NCBI GenBank assembly: GCA_902527215.1
Contig: CABZOF010000003.1
Coordinates: 1 to 64,000, forward strand
DNA from: an uncultured Pelagibacteraceae bacterium
Lineage (GTDB): Bacteria > Pseudomonadota > Alphaproteobacteria > Pelagibacterales > Pelagibacteraceae
Direction of reading: 5' to 3'
Length of the DNA: 64,000 nucleotides
Every line of letters begins with the position of its first letter. Position 1 is the stretch's first letter. Shown piece after piece: positions 61,340-64,000 of the stretch. Under the pieces are notes generated by a model that saw only the letters and a list, made by a program, of their open reading frames with translations, searched no databases and was not told the origin of the DNA. The position numbers and the translations under genes were made by a program.

Positions 61340-62229
61340 TCTTTTTCTTCTTTAACTATTGTTCGTTGGCTGACCTTGAGTGCAACTAAAATAGGATTTG
61401 CGATATATATTGAAGAGTAAGTTCCAAAAATAACTCCTAATATCATTGCTAATGAAAATCCTTTTAGTATTTCACCACCAAAAAAGTAAATTGATAGCAG
61501 AGCTAGTAATGTAGTCACAGAAGTGATAATTGTTCTAGATAAAGTTTCATTAATTGAAATATTTGTTAAGTTAAAAATTTTAATATCAGAGTATTTTCTT
61601 AAATTCTCTCTCACTCTATCAAATATTACAACGGTATCATTCATAGAGTAACCAACAATAGTTAAAACAGCTGCAACTATAGAAAGATTTATCTCAAGTG
61701 AAAAAATTGAAAATATGCCCAATGTAATAATAACATCATGAAATATAGCCAAAATAGCACCTAAACTAAATTGCCATTCAAATCTTATCCAAATATACAA
61801 TAGCATTGCTGCAAGCGACAAACTTATAGCTATAATTCCAGATTTTAAGAGTTCTGAGCTTACTTTAGGACCAACATTTTCTACTCTTCTAAAGTCGACA
61901 TCACCAATAGAGCTAGATAATTTATTCTGAATATTTTTAATAAATTCAGGATCATTTGAATTTTGCTTTTCAAATTTAACAATAAAGTCTGTTTCATTGC
62001 CAAATTTTTTGACAGATACATCTCCTAAATTCATTTGATTAAAGCTGTCTCTAATAAGACTAATATTGTTAGTTTTATCTGTAGTTCTTAATTCAATTAA
62101 TGTACCACCTTTAAAATCAACACCATAATTTAATCCTTTAAAAATTAAAAATACTAAAGAAACAGCAATAAGAATTAATGATAATACATTAAATTGTCTA
62201 TAAAATTTATTGAAAGAAATATTTGTCAT
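61336..62229 (-). CDS. secF: protein translocase subunit SecF
   Basis: SecF assists preprotein export by SecYEG through proton-driven pulling. The 297-aa protein starts NISFNKFYRQFNVLSLILIAVSLVFLIFKGLNYGVDFKGGTLIELRTTD (the GxDFxGGT motif), a periplasmic P1 loop, and six membrane helices with FDRVRENLRKYSDIKIFNLTNISINETLSRTIITS and YSMNDTVVIFDR. It follows secD after one base. Confidence 0.95.
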   Translation of the reverse strand: MTNISFNKFYRQFNVLSLILIAVSLVFLIFKGLNYGVDFKGGTLIELRTTDKTNNISLIRDSFNQMNLGDVSVKKFGNETDFIVKFEKQNSNDPEFIKNIQNKLSSSIGDVDFRRVENVGPKVSSELLKSGIIAISLSLAAMLLYIWIRFEWQFSLGAILAIFHDVIITLGIFSIFSLEINLSIVAAVLTIVGYSMNDTVVIFDRVRENLRKYSDIKIFNLTNISINETLSRTIITSVTTLLALLSIYFFGGEILKGFSLAMILGVIFGTYSSIYIANPILVALKVSQRTIVKEEKD

Positions 62230-62230
62230 T

Positions 62231-63784
62231 TTATAATAGCTGTTCCTTTTCTTTATTTCTTACCACATAAAAAGAAGTTAATAATCTTGCTATAAAATAA
62301 ACTGAGAACAATGTAGTTAATATTCCAACACCTAATGTTACTGAAAAACCTTTTACAGGCCCCGACCCCATAAAAAATAAAATGAATGCTGCAATTAATG
62401 TTGTGATATTGGCATCTAAAATAGTTGTTCTTGATTTTGTATATCCAGCATCAAAGGCTATTATAGGATTTTTCTCATTTTTAGTTTCTTCTTTAATACG
62501 CTCAAAAATCAGAACATTTGCGTCTACTGCCATACCCACTGTTAAGATAATACCTGCAATTCCAGGTAAAGTTAATGTTGCTTCAAACAAAGTTAAAATA
62601 CCAATTAATAAAAAAAGATTTGAAACCAGAGCTAAATTAGCAATTAAACCGAATGTTCTATATTTATAAATCATAAATAGAATAACCAATAAAAAACCAA
62701 TAATTAAAGATAAAATACCAGCATCTATTGAATCTTGACCTAAGTCAGGCCCAACCGTTCTTTCTTCAATAATATTTAAAGGCGCAGGTAAGGCTCCTGA
62801 TCTTAATAACAACGCTAGATCAGTTGCTGATTGAAATGTGAAACCACCAGAAATTTGTCCAGAACCACTAATTATAGGCTCTCTAATTGTTGGAGCACTA
62901 ATTATTTTTCCATCTAGCACTATTGCTAACTGTTTACCAACTCCAGTACTAGTTGCTCTACCAAATTTTTTAGCTCCTACTCTATCTAAACTAAAAGAAA
63001 CTACTGTTTCATTAGTTTCTGTGTTCATTGTTGGTTTTGCATCAATTAAGTTATCACCACTTAAAATTATCCTTTTACCAACTATTGCGTCTCTGGAACC
63101 ATCTTCAAAAGATAATTTTTCAGTTCCGAACGACTCTTCATTATTTTGTGAAATAAACTGAAAAGTAAGATTTGCTGTCTTTCCTAATAGTGATTTAATT
63201 CTGTTAGGGTCATCTAAACCAGGTAATTCAACCAAAATTCTATCATTTCCTCTTTTTAAAATATTGGGCTCATTCGTTCCAACTTCATCTACTCTTCTTC
63301 TTACGATTTCAATAGCTTGATCTAATGAGGAATTTTTTAGTAAAACTAATCCATATCTTGAATATGTTAAATTAAAAAAATTTCCATTTTCTGATACATC
63401 AAACTCGTGTGATTTATATTGTTGATAATATGCATTAATATCACTTTCTTTATCATTTAAGATATTTTTAACATTTTCAAATTCGTTATCTGATGCCTCA
63501 AATAAAATTGTGTTTTCTTTTAATGAAAAATTTTTTAAACTTATTTCTTTTTCTTTAAAATATCTTTTTAGTTCAATTATTTTTGCTTGTAATTTTTGAG
63601 TAATTACTGGCTGATTATCTATTTCAAGAAGTAGATATGAACCTCCTTGTAAATCCAAACCTAAATTAATATTTTTTGAAAAAAATTTATCATCAAATTT
63701 AATAAAATTTGAAAAAGCAAAATAAGAAAAAATAATTGTAAAAATAATTACTGAAATTATTCTTAATTTTGAAAAGTATAACAC
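62231..63784 (-). CDS. secD: protein translocase subunit SecD
   Basis: The 517-aa partner of SecF. It has an N-terminal membrane helix, then INLGLDLQGGSYLLLEID, the large periplasmic head with IEIVRRRVDEVGTNEPNILKRGNDRILVELPGLDDP, and the six-helix RND core with ADLALLLRSGALPAPLNIIEERTVGPDLGQDSI, LTVGMAVDANVLIFERIKEE and ILDANITTLIAAFILFFMGSGPVKGFSVTLGVGILTTLFS. Slightly short of the usual 520-600 aa, but complete. It lies downstream of yajC by 14 bp, giving yajC-secD-secF. Confidence 0.96.
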   Translation of the reverse strand: MLYFSKLRIISVIIFTIIFSYFAFSNFIKFDDKFFSKNINLGLDLQGGSYLLLEIDNQPVITQKLQAKIIELKRYFKEKEISLKNFSLKENTILFEASDNEFENVKNILNDKESDINAYYQQYKSHEFDVSENGNFFNLTYSRYGLVLLKNSSLDQAIEIVRRRVDEVGTNEPNILKRGNDRILVELPGLDDPNRIKSLLGKTANLTFQFISQNNEESFGTEKLSFEDGSRDAIVGKRIILSGDNLIDAKPTMNTETNETVVSFSLDRVGAKKFGRATSTGVGKQLAIVLDGKIISAPTIREPIISGSGQISGGFTFQSATDLALLLRSGALPAPLNIIEERTVGPDLGQDSIDAGILSLIIGFLLVILFMIYKYRTFGLIANLALVSNLFLLIGILTLFEATLTLPGIAGIILTVGMAVDANVLIFERIKEETKNEKNPIIAFDAGYTKSRTTILDANITTLIAAFILFFMGSGPVKGFSVTLGVGILTTLFSVYFIARLLTSFYVVRNKEKEQLL

Positions 63785-63798
63785 TTTTTTTTATTATG

Positions 63799-64000
63799 TT
63801 ATTTTTTTGGTTCGATGGTAGTGACTAAACCTTGAATTCCAGTTGCTCTGACAACTTCGACATTCACATTATCAGAAATTTTTACCTCAACTTTTTCGTT
63901 ATCAATTATTCTTTCAACGGTACCAACTATTCCTCCAGAGGTAATAACTTTGTCTCCTCTTTTAAGTGCTTCCACCATGGCTTTGTGGTCTTTTACTTTT
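63799..64000 (-). CDS. yajC: preprotein translocase subunit YajC (5' part outside window)
   Basis: The stop is at 63799-63801 and the frame runs off the right edge. The visible 66 residues hold the YajC core: EALKRGDKVITSGGIVGTVERIIDNEKVEVKISDNVNVEVVRATG and a short tail ending IEPKK. The N-terminal membrane helix lies beyond the window. YajC, SecD and SecF form a complex that assists the Sec channel. Confidence 0.93.
   Translation of the reverse strand, partial: KVKDHKAMVEALKRGDKVITSGGIVGTVERIIDNEKVEVKISDNVNVEVVRATGIQGLVTTIEPKK

Noticed and set aside
62382..63161. Two open frames opposite secD
   Set aside because: They cover conserved SecD membrane segments; complementary hydrophobic codons produce such shadows.

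Overview
The window is a dense, very AT-rich stretch of chromosome (roughly 30% G+C by eye). Start and stop codons often overlap, and almost all intergenic gaps are under 100 bp. Gene content and order fit the SAR11 clade (Pelagibacterales, 'Candidatus Pelagibacter'-like Alphaproteobacteria). Supporting signs are the tiny spacers, the rpiB-glyA-nrdR-rib-nusB-thiL block, a H+-pyrophosphatase, a two-domain RibB with a decayed second domain, and a metY gene with a leader resembling the SAM-V riboswitch known from Pelagibacter. This assignment is an inference; no rRNA is present to confirm it.

Left block (1-10873), core metabolism: the recO 3' end, hemB, a 2OG-Fe(II) oxygenase, then a tight same-strand run rpiB, glyA, nrdR, ribD, ribE, ribB, ribH, nusB, thiL and hppA. 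Two oddities stand out. ribD is split by a frame change at a run of nine A. NrdR has both zinc knuckles as CxC instead of CxxC.

Accessory block (10847-22003): a surface-polysaccharide island with four or five glycosyltransferases, a GIY-YIG protein and a three-gene set (gmd, a ColD-like dehydratase with His191 replacing the PLP lysine, and an SDR). The set predicts a GDP-linked 3,6-dideoxyhexose such as colitose. The island ends at a tyrosine recombinase. It is followed by two small membrane proteins, a strikingly GC-rich structured RNA with its own terminator (about 20990-21199), an alkyltransferase-like gene (ogt) starting 6 nt after that terminator, and a 523-bp gap with little in it. The RNA reminds me of the HEARO/OMEGA guide-RNA family of IscB/IsrB elements, yet no such nuclease gene is present. 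It is the most interesting unexplained element here.

Middle block (22004-37651): a minus-strand run from rplM-rpsI through argC, a small lipoprotein, hom and two transporters. On the plus strand are two paralogous O-acetylhomoserine sulfhydrylase-type PLP enzymes flanking an alpha/beta hydrolase, with the riboswitch candidate before the second. Next come ctaA, a chorismate mutase, rpmG, merR-like, ihfA, plsX, rpmF, a cytochrome bc1 chaperone, bamE, tRNA-Glu, glpX, an SbmA/BacA-like transporter, a complex I NDUFS4-like subunit and tRNA-Pro. The usual fabH is not between plsX and ihfA.

Right block (37747-64000), housekeeping: nhaA, a glutathione peroxidase, an overlapping minus-strand operon rarD-mltB-rlpA/SPOR-dac-tmk-holB-metG-tatD-MBL hydrolase, tRNA-Ser, sdhE, recG, DUF502, an M48 lipoprotein protease, tRNA-Lys, tgt, ppi, coaD, gyrA, ssb, uvrA, a PuuD-like membrane protein, secF, secD and the start-less end of yajC. 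All four tRNA genes encode their CCA end.
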